This document shows, in pieces, positions 8,210 through 16,940 of a stretch of 64,000 nucleotides of DNA. Numbering within the stretch: position 1 is the first letter of the stretch; every line of letters begins with the position of its first letter. The stretch lies in the NCBI GenBank assembly GCA_900318565.1, contig ONLD01000001.1, positions 1-64,000 of the forward strand, written 5' to 3'. The notes below the pieces were generated by a model. It did no database searches and was not told the origin of the DNA. It saw nothing but the letters and a program-made list of their open reading frames with translations. The DNA is from an uncultured Bacteroidales bacterium. GTDB lineage: Bacteria > Bacteroidota > Bacteroidia > Bacteroidales > UBA932. Both the position numbers and the translations under genes were made by a program.

Positions 8210-8965
8210 ATGAACAATCTCAAAGGAAAAGTGGCTGTTGTGACAGGCGGCGCCCGGGACATAGGACGCGCAGTTTCTATGAAACTGGCCAGTGAGGGAG
8301 CAAAAGTTTGCATAAACTACTGCCACGACAAGACAAAAGCGGAAGAGACGCTTGAAGCGATAAAGAAAGCCGGAGGCGAAGCGATAATAGTACGCGCGGA
8401 CGTGACCAGGGAAGGCGATGTCAAGGCCCTCTTTGCCGAAGCGGCGAAGGCATTCGGGCCCCGGATTGACATCCTCGTCAACAACGCCGGCGGCATCGTG
8501 GGCCGCAAACGCATAGAAGAACAGGATGAAGAGTGGTATAACACCGTCCTGGACCTCAATTTCAAGAGCTGCTGGCTCTGCACCCGTGAAGTCCTTCATT
8601 ATATGAAAGAAGGAGGCGCCATCGTAAACGTGTCCTCCCAAGCTGCCCGTGACGGAGGCGGGCCCGGCTCTTCCATCTACGCCTGCGGCAAGGCGGCAAT
8701 GCTCTGCCACACGCGGGCAATGGCCAAGGAGCTCGGGCCGCAGGGCATACGCATCAACGCCGTGTGCCCCGGTATGATAGACACTCTCTTCCACGACACC
8801 TTCACCCCGCAGGCCAACCGTGACGCCCTGCACAGAAGCGCCCCCCTGCGCCGCGAAGGTGAGGCGTCCGAAGTGGCCGGCCTGGTATGTTTTCTCGCAG
8901 GCAGCGAATCCAGCTACGTCACAGGCACGGGAATTGATATAAACGGAGGGTGTCTGTTCTCCTGA
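8210..8965 (+). CDS. Short-chain dehydrogenase/reductase (sugar-acid oxidoreductase)
   Basis: 251 aa classical SDR: TGGARDIG nucleotide-binding loop (about residues 12-19), NNAG, catalytic Ser about 143 (NVSSQ), Tyr157 and Lys161 (YACGK). A longer reading from 8186 would start inside the operator, so the ATG at 8210 is chosen. First gene of a tight operon with an Nramp-related transporter, a PfkB sugar kinase and 6-phosphogluconate dehydrogenase. By context it probably interconverts a keto-sugar acid and its hydroxy acid (gluconate 5-dehydrogenase or DEH-reductase type chemistry). Substrate and cofactor preference cannot be read from the sequence. Confidence 0.85.
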   Translation: MNNLKGKVAVVTGGARDIGRAVSMKLASEGAKVCINYCHDKTKAEETLEAIKKAGGEAIIVRADVTREGDVKALFAEAAKAFGPRIDILVNNAGGIVGRKRIEEQDEEWYNTVLDLNFKSCWLCTREVLHYMKEGGAIVNVSSQAARDGGGPGSSIYACGKAAMLCHTRAMAKELGPQGIRINAVCPGMIDTLFHDTFTPQANRDALHRSAPLRREGEASEVAGLVCFLAGSESSYVTGTGIDINGGCLFS

Positions 8966-10224
8966 TGAAGCAACTGCTAAAAAATATAGTTCATTGGATT
9001 GCGTTGGTTGGGCCCGGGCTGTTTTGTCTGGGCTTTACCATAGGTACGGGCAGCGTGACTTCAATGGTCAAGTCCGGCAGCACCTACGGGACGGCACTGC
9101 TCTGGGTCCTGGCCATCAGCGCCTTCTTCACCTGGGTGATGACGGAAGCCTACGGGCGCTTCGGCATCGCCACGTCCGACACCGCAATCCACGGCATCAA
9201 GAACCATCTCAAGGGCGGCCGCGCGTGGGCGGTCATCCTCATCTGCGGGCTCGTGGTGAGCCAATGGATAAGCCTCTCCAGCATCCTGAACATCACGTCC
9301 AACGCCGTAAGCGAAGTGCTGTATCTCTGCATTCCCGGGCTCACCGAAGGCGCAGGATACTGGATTGTGCTCGCCACTGCAATCATTATCGCCCTCCTCG
9401 TCTGGATTACGCTCAACCGAGGCAGTTACAGCAGTTTCGAAAAGATACTGTCGGTCCTGGTGAGCCTGATGGGGCTCGCGTTCATTATCTCTATGTTCAT
9501 CGAACTCCCTACCCCGGGAAGCATCGTGCGCGGCTTCGTGCCTTCGGTCCCCGAAGGTCCGGACGCACGCCTCTTCATAGCCGCATTCGTGGGCACCACA
9601 ATGTCGTCTCCCACCTTCGTCATCCGGCCAATGATCCTGAAAAGCAAGGGCTGGGGGCCCGGAGACGCGCGCCTGCAGCGCAGGGATGCCGTCGTGAGCG
9701 CATCGCTTACCTTTATCATCAGCGCCTCGATAATGATAGGCGCGGCGGGTGTGCTGTTCTCGCGGGGCATCCAGGTTGACAAGGTGCTGGATATGATTTA
9801 CGTGCTGGAGCCCGTGGCGGGCCGCTTCGCCGTGGCCCTGTTCGTCGTGGGTCTGCTCAGCGCGGGGCTCTCTTCCATCTTCCCTATTATGATGCTTGCG
9901 CCGGAGCTGATCAGCGACTACCGTGACGGGCAGATGCAGACAGGCACGCCCCTGTTCAAGGTCCTGACGGCGCTGGCTGCGCTCGCCGGGCTTACCATAC
10001 CCATTCTGGGCACCAACCCCATTATCACGCAGATAGCATCCCAGGTGACGCTCGTGTTCGTGCTGCCGCTCGTGATTCTTCTGATGATAATACTGCTGCA
10101 CAAGCGCAGCGTGATGGGAGAGCGGCGCCCCGGAGCCGTGTTCACTATCCTTATGTGCCTTGCGTTTGCGTTCGCCTGCGTGGTGTCGTACACCGGTGTG
10201 GTGGCTCTGGGTAAACTCCTCTGA
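8965..10224 (+). CDS. Nramp-related membrane transporter without metal-binding motifs
   Basis: 419 aa, about eleven hydrophobic segments. The start ATG at 8965 overlaps the SDR stop (TGATG). The opening VGPGLFCLGF corresponds to Nramp TM1 (GPG/GPA...), but the canonical DPGN metal motif reads GTGS. In the TM6 region the MPH motif reads MSS (TTMSSP), so only the Met is kept. Nramp/NRMT proteins move Mn, Fe or Mg with H+. Losing the Asp, Asn and His ligands, together with sitting between sugar-acid enzymes, suggests a different cargo such as a sugar acid. That is inference; automatic annotation would probably say divalent metal transporter. Confidence 0.8.
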   Translation: MKQLLKNIVHWIALVGPGLFCLGFTIGTGSVTSMVKSGSTYGTALLWVLAISAFFTWVMTEAYGRFGIATSDTAIHGIKNHLKGGRAWAVILICGLVVSQWISLSSILNITSNAVSEVLYLCIPGLTEGAGYWIVLATAIIIALLVWITLNRGSYSSFEKILSVLVSLMGLAFIISMFIELPTPGSIVRGFVPSVPEGPDARLFIAAFVGTTMSSPTFVIRPMILKSKGWGPGDARLQRRDAVVSASLTFIISASIMIGAAGVLFSRGIQVDKVLDMIYVLEPVAGRFAVALFVVGLLSAGLSSIFPIMMLAPELISDYRDGQMQTGTPLFKVLTALAALAGLTIPILGTNPIITQIASQVTLVFVLPLVILLMIILLHKRSVMGERRPGAVFTILMCLAFAFACVVSYTGVVALGKLL

Positions 10225-10226
10225 AT

Positions 10227-11285
10227 ATGAACGAATCTCCAAAATACGCGCTCCTCGTGCCCTCGAGCCTCGGGGTGCGGCTTACTCCTTGCGGCGGCTT
10301 CCCGGCCCACGCCGCGACGAGCTTCGACCTGCAGGTCACCAGCGCCGAGACCAACGCTGCCAGCGTGGCATCCTTCCTGGGGCTTCCCGTAAAAGTGCTC
10401 ACGGCACTTGTGGAATCGCACCCGTTCTCCGCCCGCATCGAAGCCGACCTTCGCGGGCGCGGGATGGACGTGGAGGCGATGGTGCTGCCACAGGGAAGCC
10501 CCTGGGGCTGGCGGCACCAGATCAACATCGCCGACAGCGGTTCGGGGCTGCGCGGCCCGAGAGTATGGAACGACCGCGCTGGCGAAGCGGGCCGGGCTCT
10601 TAAAGCGGATGCGTTCGACCTGGAGCGCATCTTCGGGCGTGAAGGCGTGCGTATGGTCCATCTCAGCGGCCTTGTGGCAGCAATCGCTCCGGAATTCTGC
10701 ACAGGCGTGGTCCGGTGCGCACGGGAGCACGGCGCTGCCGTAAGCTTCGACCTCAACTACCGGGCGTCGTTCTGGGAAGGCCGGCAGGAGGAACTACGGG
10801 CTGTGTTTATGGGCATCGCGTCTCTCTCCGACGTTCTCATCGGCAACGAAGAAGATTTCCAGCTGTGCCTCGGCCTGGATGGTCCGGAGACGGGCGGGCA
10901 GGGGCTCGCAGGCAAGACGGAGGCGTTCAAGGCTATGCTCGCGGACATACGCAGCCGTTTCCCTGCCGCCAGCGTAGTCGCCACCACGCTGCGGGAAGTG
11001 CTGGACAGCGGCAGGCACCTCTGGGGCGCCATCGTATCGGACGCTTCCGGCACGGAAATCCTGAAGCCGCGGGAAATCAGCGTGCTGGACCGCATAGGCG
11101 GGGGCGACGGCTTCGTGGGCGGACTGCTGTACGGGCTGCTGAAAGGCTGGGACACAGGCCGCTGCGCCCGTTTCGCCTGGGCGTGCGGCGTGCTCGCGGT
11201 CAATCTGCCCACCGACTACGCAATCCCGGCCGGCGAAGAGCAGCTGTGGGCTATTTGGAACGGTAACGCAAGAGTCAAGCGATGA
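10227..11285 (+). CDS. PfkB-family carbohydrate kinase (KDG/hexonate kinase type)
   Basis: 352 aa ribokinase/PfkB kinase. The C-terminal signature DRIGGGDGFVGGLLYG carries the catalytic base Asp294, and the N-terminal substrate region has GGFPAHAATSF. Closest by appearance to 2-dehydro-3-deoxygluconokinases. It begins 2 nt after the transporter stop and overlaps the next gene by 4 nt. Because the next gene is 6-phosphogluconate dehydrogenase and not KDPG aldolase, phosphorylation of gluconate or a ketogluconate at C6 is a reasonable alternative to KDG. Confidence 0.85.
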   Translation: MNESPKYALLVPSSLGVRLTPCGGFPAHAATSFDLQVTSAETNAASVASFLGLPVKVLTALVESHPFSARIEADLRGRGMDVEAMVLPQGSPWGWRHQINIADSGSGLRGPRVWNDRAGEAGRALKADAFDLERIFGREGVRMVHLSGLVAAIAPEFCTGVVRCAREHGAAVSFDLNYRASFWEGRQEELRAVFMGIASLSDVLIGNEEDFQLCLGLDGPETGGQGLAGKTEAFKAMLADIRSRFPAASVVATTLREVLDSGRHLWGAIVSDASGTEILKPREISVLDRIGGGDGFVGGLLYGLLKGWDTGRCARFAWACGVLAVNLPTDYAIPAGEEQLWAIWNGNARVKR

Positions 11286-12688
11286 AATCTGATATCGGAC
11301 TTGTGGGGCTCGGAGTAATGGGCCGGAGCCTCGCGCTTAATATGGAAAGCAAAGGACTGAGGGTCAGCGTGTTCAACTACATCCCCGAGGTCACGGACAG
11401 CTTTGTTTCCGGGTGCGGGACGGGGCGTAATTTCTTTGCGGCAAGGTCCTACCGCGAGCTCACGGAGTCGCTGAAGTCGCCGCGGAAAGTATTTCTTATG
11501 GTCACCGCAGGGACAGCCGTGGATGAAGTAATAGCGCAGCTGATACCTCTGCTCGATATGGGCGACGTCATAATAGACGGGGGCAATTCCGACTTCCGCG
11601 ACACCGCAAGGCGGGAGGCGCTCGCGCGGTCACGCGGGCTGCTGTATGTGGGTACGGGAGTGTCCGGCGGCGAAGAGGGTGCTCTGAAAGGGCCGTCTAT
11701 GATGCCCGGCGGCACTCCGGAGACCTGGCCGCTGGTGAAGGACATCTTTCAGGCAATTTCGGCCCGCGCCGCCGACGGGGCGCCCTGCTGCGACTGGGTG
11801 GGTCCCGGTGGAGCCGGGCATTTCGTTAAGATGGTCCACAACGGTATAGAGTACGGGGACATCGAGCTGATCTGCGAATGCTATCAGTTTATGCGGGATG
11901 CCCTGGGGATGAGCAACGAGGAGATGTGCGGGGTGTTCCGCGAATGGGGCAAGGGCGAGCTGGGTAGCTATCTTATTGACATCACGGCAAATATCCTAGG
12001 GCACAGGGAGGGCGACGGCTCTTTCACACTGGACCATATACTGGACACGGCCGGGCAGAAGGGCACGGGCAAATGGACGGTGCAGACAGCGCTCGACCTG
12101 GGCGTCAGCCTCCCGCTTATCGGGGAGGCCGTGTTTGCGCGCTGCCTGTCGGCGCTGAAGGAAGAACGGGTCGCGGCGGCCGCAGTGCTTGAAGGGGCGG
12201 GAGAGATTCCCCGCTTCGCTCAGAATGAGATTATTGAGAATCTGAGGCAGGGGCTTCTGGCCGCGAAAATTATTTCTTACGCCCAGGGCTTTGCGCTCCT
12301 GCGCGCGGCAAGTTCCGAATTCGGATGGGACCTTGACTTCGGCCGGATAGCCGGTCTGTGGAGGGGCGGGTGCATCATCCGGAGCGTCTTCCTGGACAGG
12401 ATAAAGGGGGCTTTCGAAAGGAATCCCGGCCTGGATAACCTTATGGTTGACAAGGAGTTCTCCGCGATGCTGGGCAGGACACGGAACGGTTTGCGGCAGA
12501 CCGTATGCGCCGCCGCTGCATCCGGCATTCCGGCACCGGCGCTCTCCTCAGCCCTCTCCTATTACGACGGATACCGTTGCGGGCGGTCCGGGGCCAACCT
12601 GCTGCAAGCGCAGAGGGATTATTTCGGCGCGCACCGCTACGAGCGCACCGACCGTCCCCGTGGGGAGTTCTTTCACACTGAGTGGTAA
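11282..12688 (+). CDS. gnd: 6-phosphogluconate dehydrogenase, decarboxylating
   Basis: 468 aa, full length. N-terminal Rossmann motif GLGVMG (about 9-14), GTGVSGGEEGA substrate loop, and catalytic Lys183 in HFVKMVHNGIEYGD, the same position as in E. coli Gnd. Converts 6-phosphogluconate to ribulose 5-phosphate and CO2. The ATG overlaps the kinase stop by 4 nt (ATGA), so it is the last gene of the LacI-linked operon. The split transketolase lies convergently only about 600 nt away and could use the pentose phosphate made here. No terminator is visible before the convergent gene, whose stop is 2 nt away. Confidence 0.95.
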   Translation: MKSDIGLVGLGVMGRSLALNMESKGLRVSVFNYIPEVTDSFVSGCGTGRNFFAARSYRELTESLKSPRKVFLMVTAGTAVDEVIAQLIPLLDMGDVIIDGGNSDFRDTARREALARSRGLLYVGTGVSGGEEGALKGPSMMPGGTPETWPLVKDIFQAISARAADGAPCCDWVGPGGAGHFVKMVHNGIEYGDIELICECYQFMRDALGMSNEEMCGVFREWGKGELGSYLIDITANILGHREGDGSFTLDHILDTAGQKGTGKWTVQTALDLGVSLPLIGEAVFARCLSALKEERVAAAAVLEGAGEIPRFAQNEIIENLRQGLLAAKIISYAQGFALLRAASSEFGWDLDFGRIAGLWRGGCIIRSVFLDRIKGAFERNPGLDNLMVDKEFSAMLGRTRNGLRQTVCAAAASGIPAPALSSALSYYDGYRCGRSGANLLQAQRDYFGAHRYERTDRPRGEFFHTEW

Positions 12689-12689
12689 T

Positions 12690-13169
12690 TTATTCAGAAG
12701 TTACCGCCTTGTCCCTGAGGGCGTTGCAGAGGCGCACGACATCTTTGTTGATGCCTTCGAGCTCATAGCCGGTGGCGCAGCGGCGCACGCTGATGCGGTC
12801 TTCCCACAGGCGGGTGAGGCGGTCCGCCACGGCCCGCTTCCGGTAAATCCGGACCTGCGGGTCGGCGGAAGACTCTTCCGCATAGCCGTGGGCATACATC
12901 ACCTGGTGCAGCAGCGGCCCGGTCTCCTCGTCCGAGCCAGGGACCAGAGCCTCCCGGCGGGCATAGCCCAGGCGGGGATAAATTGCGGCGAAGGCGGCCA
13001 TCAGGAGGGCTATCTGCCAGAGCGAGTCATAGCCGTTTACGAATATCTTGGAGATATCCGAATCCACCACCTTCGCCACAATAAGTATCGCGATGATGAG
13101 CGCAAGGATCACCATCAGCTGCACGAAGTACTTGACCGAACGGATGAAGTAGCGCATAACAGTTATCAT
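12690..13169 (-). CDS. Small two-TM membrane protein, unknown function
   Basis: 159 aa (155 aa if ATG 13157 is used). Two hydrophobic segments, about residues 15-35 (YFVQLMVILALIIAILIVAK) and 48-65, are followed by a charged cytosolic-looking domain of some 90 residues. I do not recognise a named family. It lies downstream of the split transketolase genes on the same strand, separated by the long palindrome at 13172-13284, which begins 2 nt before the first ATG. The stop is 2 nt from the convergent gnd stop. Confidence 0.75.
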   Translation of the reverse strand: MITVMRYFIRSVKYFVQLMVILALIIAILIVAKVVDSDISKIFVNGYDSLWQIALLMAAFAAIYPRLGYARREALVPGSDEETGPLLHQVMYAHGYAEESSADPQVRIYRKRAVADRLTRLWEDRISVRRCATGYELEGINKDVVRLCNALRDKAVTSE

Positions 13170-13171
13170 TT

Positions 13172-13284
13172 GAGTTCCCGGGGCAGCAGCGGCAAACGTC
13201 GCTGCGCGACCCCTCCCGCAAGCGGGCCCCTCCCTCTTACGATGCCGAGGGTGGCACGGTTTGCCGCCGCTGCCCCGGGAACTC
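13172..13284. repeat. 113-bp palindromic element with cloverleaf-like interior
   Basis: Arm 13172-13197 pairs with 13259-13284: 26 bp with a single mismatch. The 61-nt interior holds three small hairpins: GTCGC/GCGAC (13198-13202/13206-13210), CCCGC/GCGGG (13215-13219/13222-13226) and TGCC/GGCA (13243-13246/13253-13256). The whole would fold as an outer stem closing three loops. It lies 6 nt past the transketolase stop and directly before the 12690-13169 gene. It may be a MITE/REP-type dispersed element or a strong terminator-like structure. No transposase is nearby. Confidence 0.85.
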
Positions 13285-13290
13285 TCGGAA

Positions 13291-14244
13291 TTATTTGCGG
13301 GAAATTGCCCTCTTGGCGGCCTCTGCCAGGTGCGCGGCGTCGAAGCCCCAGGCTTTCATCAGCTCGGCCGGAGTGCCGGACTGGCCGAATTTGTCCTGAC
13401 CGTTCACGAACTCGATGGCGGTGGGCAGCTTCGCTGCGGCAAGGCTTGCGATGGCCTCGCCAAGGCCGCCGGCGGCATTATGTTCCTCAGCCACCACGGC
13501 GCAGCGGGTCTTACTGAGAGACTCCAGCACCGCTGCCTCGTCGAGGGGCTTGATGGTCGCGACATTGAGCACTTCGGCGCTGATGCCTTCAGCCTCAAGG
13601 GCTTCCGCCGCCTGCAGGGCTTCCCATACAAGGTGCCCGCAGGTGATGATAGTGACATCCTTGCCTTCGTTCATATTGTACACCTTGCCGATCTCGAAGG
13701 GTGCGTCAGGGTCGGTGAAATTGGGCACCGCAGGGCGTCCGAAACGAAGATATACGGGGCCGTCCCACTTTGCTGCGGCAATGGTGGCCTGCTTGGTCTG
13801 GTTGAAATCGCACGGAACCACGACAACCATACCGGGGAGGGCGCGCATAAGGGCGATGTCCTCCATCGTCTGGTGCGTCGCACCGTCTTCGCCGAGAGTG
13901 ATGCCTGCGTGCGAAGAAGCGATTTTCACATTGGCGTGGCCGTATGCCACTTCCTGGCGGAGCTGGTCATACACACGGCCGGTCACGAACTCTGCAAAGG
14001 AGCCGATGAAAGGAATCTTGCCTGCTATTGCGAGACCTGCCGCAGCGCCCACCATATTGGCTTCGGCGATGCCGCACTGGATGAATCTCTCGGGAAATTC
14101 AGCCGCAAAAGCATCCATCTTGAGCGAACCCTTCAGGTCCGCGGTAAGTGCAAGGACACGGCTGTCCTCGCGTCCGGCCTCAAGGAGCCCCGCTCCGAAG
14201 CCGCTTCGGGTATCTACCTTACCCTGGTCAGTGTATTTCTTCAT
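13291..14244 (-). CDS. Transketolase, C-terminal subunit
   Basis: 317 aa. Carries the pyrimidine-binding and C-terminal halves of transketolase: FIQCGIAEANMVGAAAG with the catalytic Glu, then the TPP pyrimidine region and the C-terminal domain (DVTIITCGHLVWEALQAAE). ATG 14244 is chosen; it begins 4 nt after the partner gene's stop, and an upstream ATG at 14259 would overlap that gene. Together with the N-terminal subunit it forms a split transketolase, shuffling two-carbon units among pentose phosphates. Downstream is the palindrome at 13172-13284. Confidence 0.95.
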   Translation of the reverse strand: MKKYTDQGKVDTRSGFGAGLLEAGREDSRVLALTADLKGSLKMDAFAAEFPERFIQCGIAEANMVGAAAGLAIAGKIPFIGSFAEFVTGRVYDQLRQEVAYGHANVKIASSHAGITLGEDGATHQTMEDIALMRALPGMVVVVPCDFNQTKQATIAAAKWDGPVYLRFGRPAVPNFTDPDAPFEIGKVYNMNEGKDVTIITCGHLVWEALQAAEALEAEGISAEVLNVATIKPLDEAAVLESLSKTRCAVVAEEHNAAGGLGEAIASLAAAKLPTAIEFVNGQDKFGQSGTPAELMKAWGFDAAHLAEAAKRAISRK

Positions 14245-14248
14245 TTCT

Positions 14249-15088
14249 TTAATAATCACCTAATGTTTCTTCAAGCTGCTTCATAGCTTCGGCGCACTGC
14301 TCCGCATTGGGAGCCTTGCCGTGCCATTTGTGCGTACCGGCCATAAAATCCACTCCGTGGCCCATTTCGGTACGGAAGAGTATCATCTTGGGCTTGCCGT
14401 CAGCTGCGTGTGCGAGCTCGAACGCCTTGAGAATGGAATCGAAATCGTGGCCGTCCGCCTCGATGACATCCCAGCCGAAGGCGGTCCACTTGTCGCGCAG
14501 GTCGCCCACGCCGCCCACGGCCTCGACGGGGCCGTCAATCTGCTGGCCGTTCCAGTCGGTGAAGGCGATGAGGTTGTCAAGCTTGTGGTGGGCAGCCCAC
14601 ATACCGGCTTCCCAAATCTGTCCTTCCTCGCTCTCGCCGTCGCCAAGGAGGCAATAGACGCGCTCGCTCTCGCCGTCCAGCTTCTTGCCGAGGGCGATGC
14701 CGGCGGCGCAGGAAAGGCCCTGACCAAGGGAGCCGGAACTCTGGAACACACCGGGAAGAGCGTCGGTGATGCAAGGATGTCCCTGCAGGCGGGTGCCGAA
14801 CTTGCGGAGGGTACCCAGCTCGCTCACGGGGAAATAGCCAGCGCGGGCAAGCACTGAATAATAAACCGGGGCGAGGTGTCCTGCGGAAATGATGAAAGCG
14901 TCCTGTCCCTTGGCGCTGCGAGTCCAGGTGGCGGGATCGTGTTTCATTTCATTGAAATAAAGGGCTGTCATCACATCGGTGATGCCCAGCGAGCCGCCCG
15001 GATGGCCGGATTTGGCCGCGCAGACCATACGTACAATATCCCTGCGCACCTGGGAGGCGATTCTGCTTAATTCTTGAGTATTAGCCAT
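14249..15088 (-). CDS. Transketolase, N-terminal subunit
   Basis: 279 aa. Contains the thiamine diphosphate-binding motif (GDGESEEG followed by DWN about 25 residues later), SGHPGGSLG near the N-terminus, and HGKAP near the C-terminus. The start at 15088 (MANTQELSRIA) matches the family start. Upstream minus-strand promoter TATCTTTG at 15118-15125. Split transketolases are common in Bacteria with two-gene arrangements and act as heterotetramers. Confidence 0.95.
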   Translation of the reverse strand: MANTQELSRIASQVRRDIVRMVCAAKSGHPGGSLGITDVMTALYFNEMKHDPATWTRSAKGQDAFIISAGHLAPVYYSVLARAGYFPVSELGTLRKFGTRLQGHPCITDALPGVFQSSGSLGQGLSCAAGIALGKKLDGESERVYCLLGDGESEEGQIWEAGMWAAHHKLDNLIAFTDWNGQQIDGPVEAVGGVGDLRDKWTAFGWDVIEADGHDFDSILKAFELAHAADGKPKMILFRTEMGHGVDFMAGTHKWHGKAPNAEQCAEAMKQLEETLGDY

Positions 15089-15117
15089 AATAAAAAGTTG
15101 ATTTCTATGTAAGTTTA

Positions 15118-15125
15118 CAAAGATA
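15118..15125 (-). promoter_or_regulatory. -7 element for transketolase genes
   Basis: Minus-strand TATCTTTG, 29 nt before the start codon at 15088. It is divergent from an identical octamer on the plus strand at 15137. Confidence 0.65.
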
Positions 15126-15136
15126 CTAAAAATAAT

Positions 15137-15144
15137 TATCTTTG
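15137..15144 (+). promoter_or_regulatory. -7 element for lepA
   Basis: Plus-strand TATCTTTG, with only 8 nt before the lepA ATG at 15153. This implies a leader of about 0-3 nt. Confidence 0.65.
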
Positions 15145-15152
15145 TATCCAAT

Positions 15153-16937
15153 ATGGAAATGAACCGAATACGCAATTTCTGCATAATAGCGCATATCGAC
15201 CACGGCAAGAGCACCCTGGCCGACCGGCTCCTCGAACTGACCAGCACCCTGTCCGCCCGCGATATGGAGAATCAGGTGCTGGACGATATGGACCTTGAGA
15301 AGGAAAAGGGCATCACCATCAAGAGCCACGCTATCCAGATGAATTACAACGGCTACCGCCTCAACCTCATCGACACTCCCGGCCACGTGGACTTCTCCTA
15401 TGAAGTCTCGCGCAGCATCGCCGCCTGCGAAGGCGCGCTGCTGGTGGTGGACGCCACCCAGGGCGTGCAGGCCCAGACCATCTCCAACCTCTATATGGCC
15501 ATAGACCACGGCCTCGAGATTATCCCCATACTCAACAAGATAGATATGGATTCGGCCCAGCCGGACCTTGTCGCCGACGAAATCTGCGACCTGCTGGGCT
15601 GCGACCCTGACGATATCTTCCGCGTGTCGGCCCGTACCGGTGAAGGCGTGCCCCCAATCCTGGATGCCATCGTGGAGAAGATTCCCGCCCCGAAAGGCGA
15701 CCCTGACGCCCCCCTGCAGGCCCTGATTTTCGACTCCGTGTTCAACTCGTTCCGCGGCGTCATCGCATATTTCAAGGTCAGCAACGGCTGCGTGCGCAAA
15801 GGAGACAAGGTGAAATTCGTCGCCACCGGAATGGAATACGAAGTCGAAGAGGTGGGCGCCCTGAAGATGAAGCTCATCCCGGAAGCGGAGGTGGGCTGCG
15901 GCGACGTAGGCTACATCATCACCGGCATCAAGAGCGCCGTGGAAGTCAAGGTGGGCGACACCATCACGCACACCGCGCGCCCCTGTGAAAAGGCAATCGC
16001 CGGCTTCGAGGAAGTGAAGCCTATGGTGTTCGCGGGTATGTACCCCGTGCAGGCCGACAAGTTCGAAGAGCTCCGCGCCGTGCTGGAGAAGTTCCAGCTC
16101 AACGACGCCTCCTTCGTATATGAGCCCGAGAGCTCGCTCGCCCTCGGCAGCGGCTTCCGATGCGGATTCCTCGGCCTGCTGCACCTTGAAATCGTGCAGG
16201 AAAGGCTCTTCCGCGAATTCGATATGGACGTGATTACGACCGTCCCCAACGTCTCCTACAAAGTCTATACGATGCAGGGCGAAGTGCTTGACGTCCACAA
16301 CCCCTCGGGCCTTCCCGCACCCACGCTCATCGACCACATCGAGGAGCCGTACATACGCGCCCAGATCATCAGCAAGAGCGAGTTCTTCGGCCCCATAATG
16401 AAGCTCTGCCTCGACCGCAGGGGCACCCTCGTGAGCCAGCACTACATCACCGCGGAGCGCGTGGAACTGAACTACGATATGCCTCTGAGCGAAATCGTGT
16501 TCGACTTCTACGACAAGCTGAAGACCATCAGCAAGGGCTACGCGTCCTTCGACTACCACATCACCGGCTACCGTCCCGCAAAGCTCGTGAAGCTGGACAT
16601 ACTGCTCAACGGAGAGCCCGCCGACGCGCTTTCCACGCTAATCCACGAAGACAACGCCTACACTTTCGGCCGCAAGATGTGCGAGAAGCTCAAGGACCTC
16701 ATCCCCCGCCAGCAGTTCGACATCCCCATCCAGGCTGCCATCGGCGCCAAAATCATCGCCCGCGAGACGGTCAAGCAGGTGCGCAAAGACGTCACGGCCA
16801 AGTGCTACGGCGGCGACGTGACCCGCAAGCGCAAGCTGCTCGAAAAGCAGAAGGAAGGCAAGAAGCGTATGCGCCAGATAGGCACGGTACAGGTGCCGCA
16901 GAGTGCCTTTATGGCTGTGCTGAAACTCGATAGTTAA
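15153..16937 (+). CDS. lepA: Elongation factor 4 (LepA) GTPase
   Basis: 594 aa, normal family length. G1 AHIDHGKS (13-20), G3 DTPGH (74-78) and G4 NKID (128-131). The C-terminal LepA-specific domain ends with [19 protein letters not shown]. The ribosome-associated GTPase back-translocates or remodels stalled ribosomes. The start could also be the ATG two codons later (15159). The next gene, a secreted GH2 glycosidase, begins 3 nt after the stop, an odd pairing for a housekeeping gene. Confidence 0.97.
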   Translation: MEMNRIRNFCIIAHIDHGKSTLADRLLELTSTLSARDMENQVLDDMDLEKEKGITIKSHAIQMNYNGYRLNLIDTPGHVDFSYEVSRSIAACEGALLVVDATQGVQAQTISNLYMAIDHGLEIIPILNKIDMDSAQPDLVADEICDLLGCDPDDIFRVSARTGEGVPPILDAIVEKIPAPKGDPDAPLQALIFDSVFNSFRGVIAYFKVSNGCVRKGDKVKFVATGMEYEVEEVGALKMKLIPEAEVGCGDVGYIITGIKSAVEVKVGDTITHTARPCEKAIAGFEEVKPMVFAGMYPVQADKFEELRAVLEKFQLNDASFVYEPESSLALGSGFRCGFLGLLHLEIVQERLFREFDMDVITTVPNVSYKVYTMQGEVLDVHNPSGLPAPTLIDHIEEPYIRAQIISKSEFFGPIMKLCLDRRGTLVSQHYITAERVELNYDMPLSEIVFDFYDKLKTISKGYASFDYHITGYRPAKLVKLDILLNGEPADALSTLIHEDNAYTFGRKMCEKLKDLIPRQQFDIPIQAAIGAKIIARETVKQVRKDVTAKCYGGDVTRKRKLLEKQKEGKKRMRQIGTVQVPQSAFMAVLKLDS

Positions 16938-16940
16938 TAA

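Noticed and set aside
9061..10242. 393-codon minus-strand frame opposite the Nramp-related gene
   Set aside because: His/Arg/Gln-rich composition typical of antisense of a hydrophobic GC-rich gene; the plus-strand protein is a clear transporter.
13172..13284. Palindrome considered as a tRNA or a known ncRNA because of the cloverleaf shape
   Set aside because: The 26-bp closing stem, loop sizes and sequence do not fit a tRNA, and no consensus arms are present.
12447..13517. Plus-strand frame spanning the gnd end, the small membrane gene and the palindrome
   Set aside because: It crosses three real features in the wrong frame or strand and shows no domain.
15126..16559. 477-codon minus-strand frame opposite lepA
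   Set aside because: Shadow of lepA, which is unambiguous.
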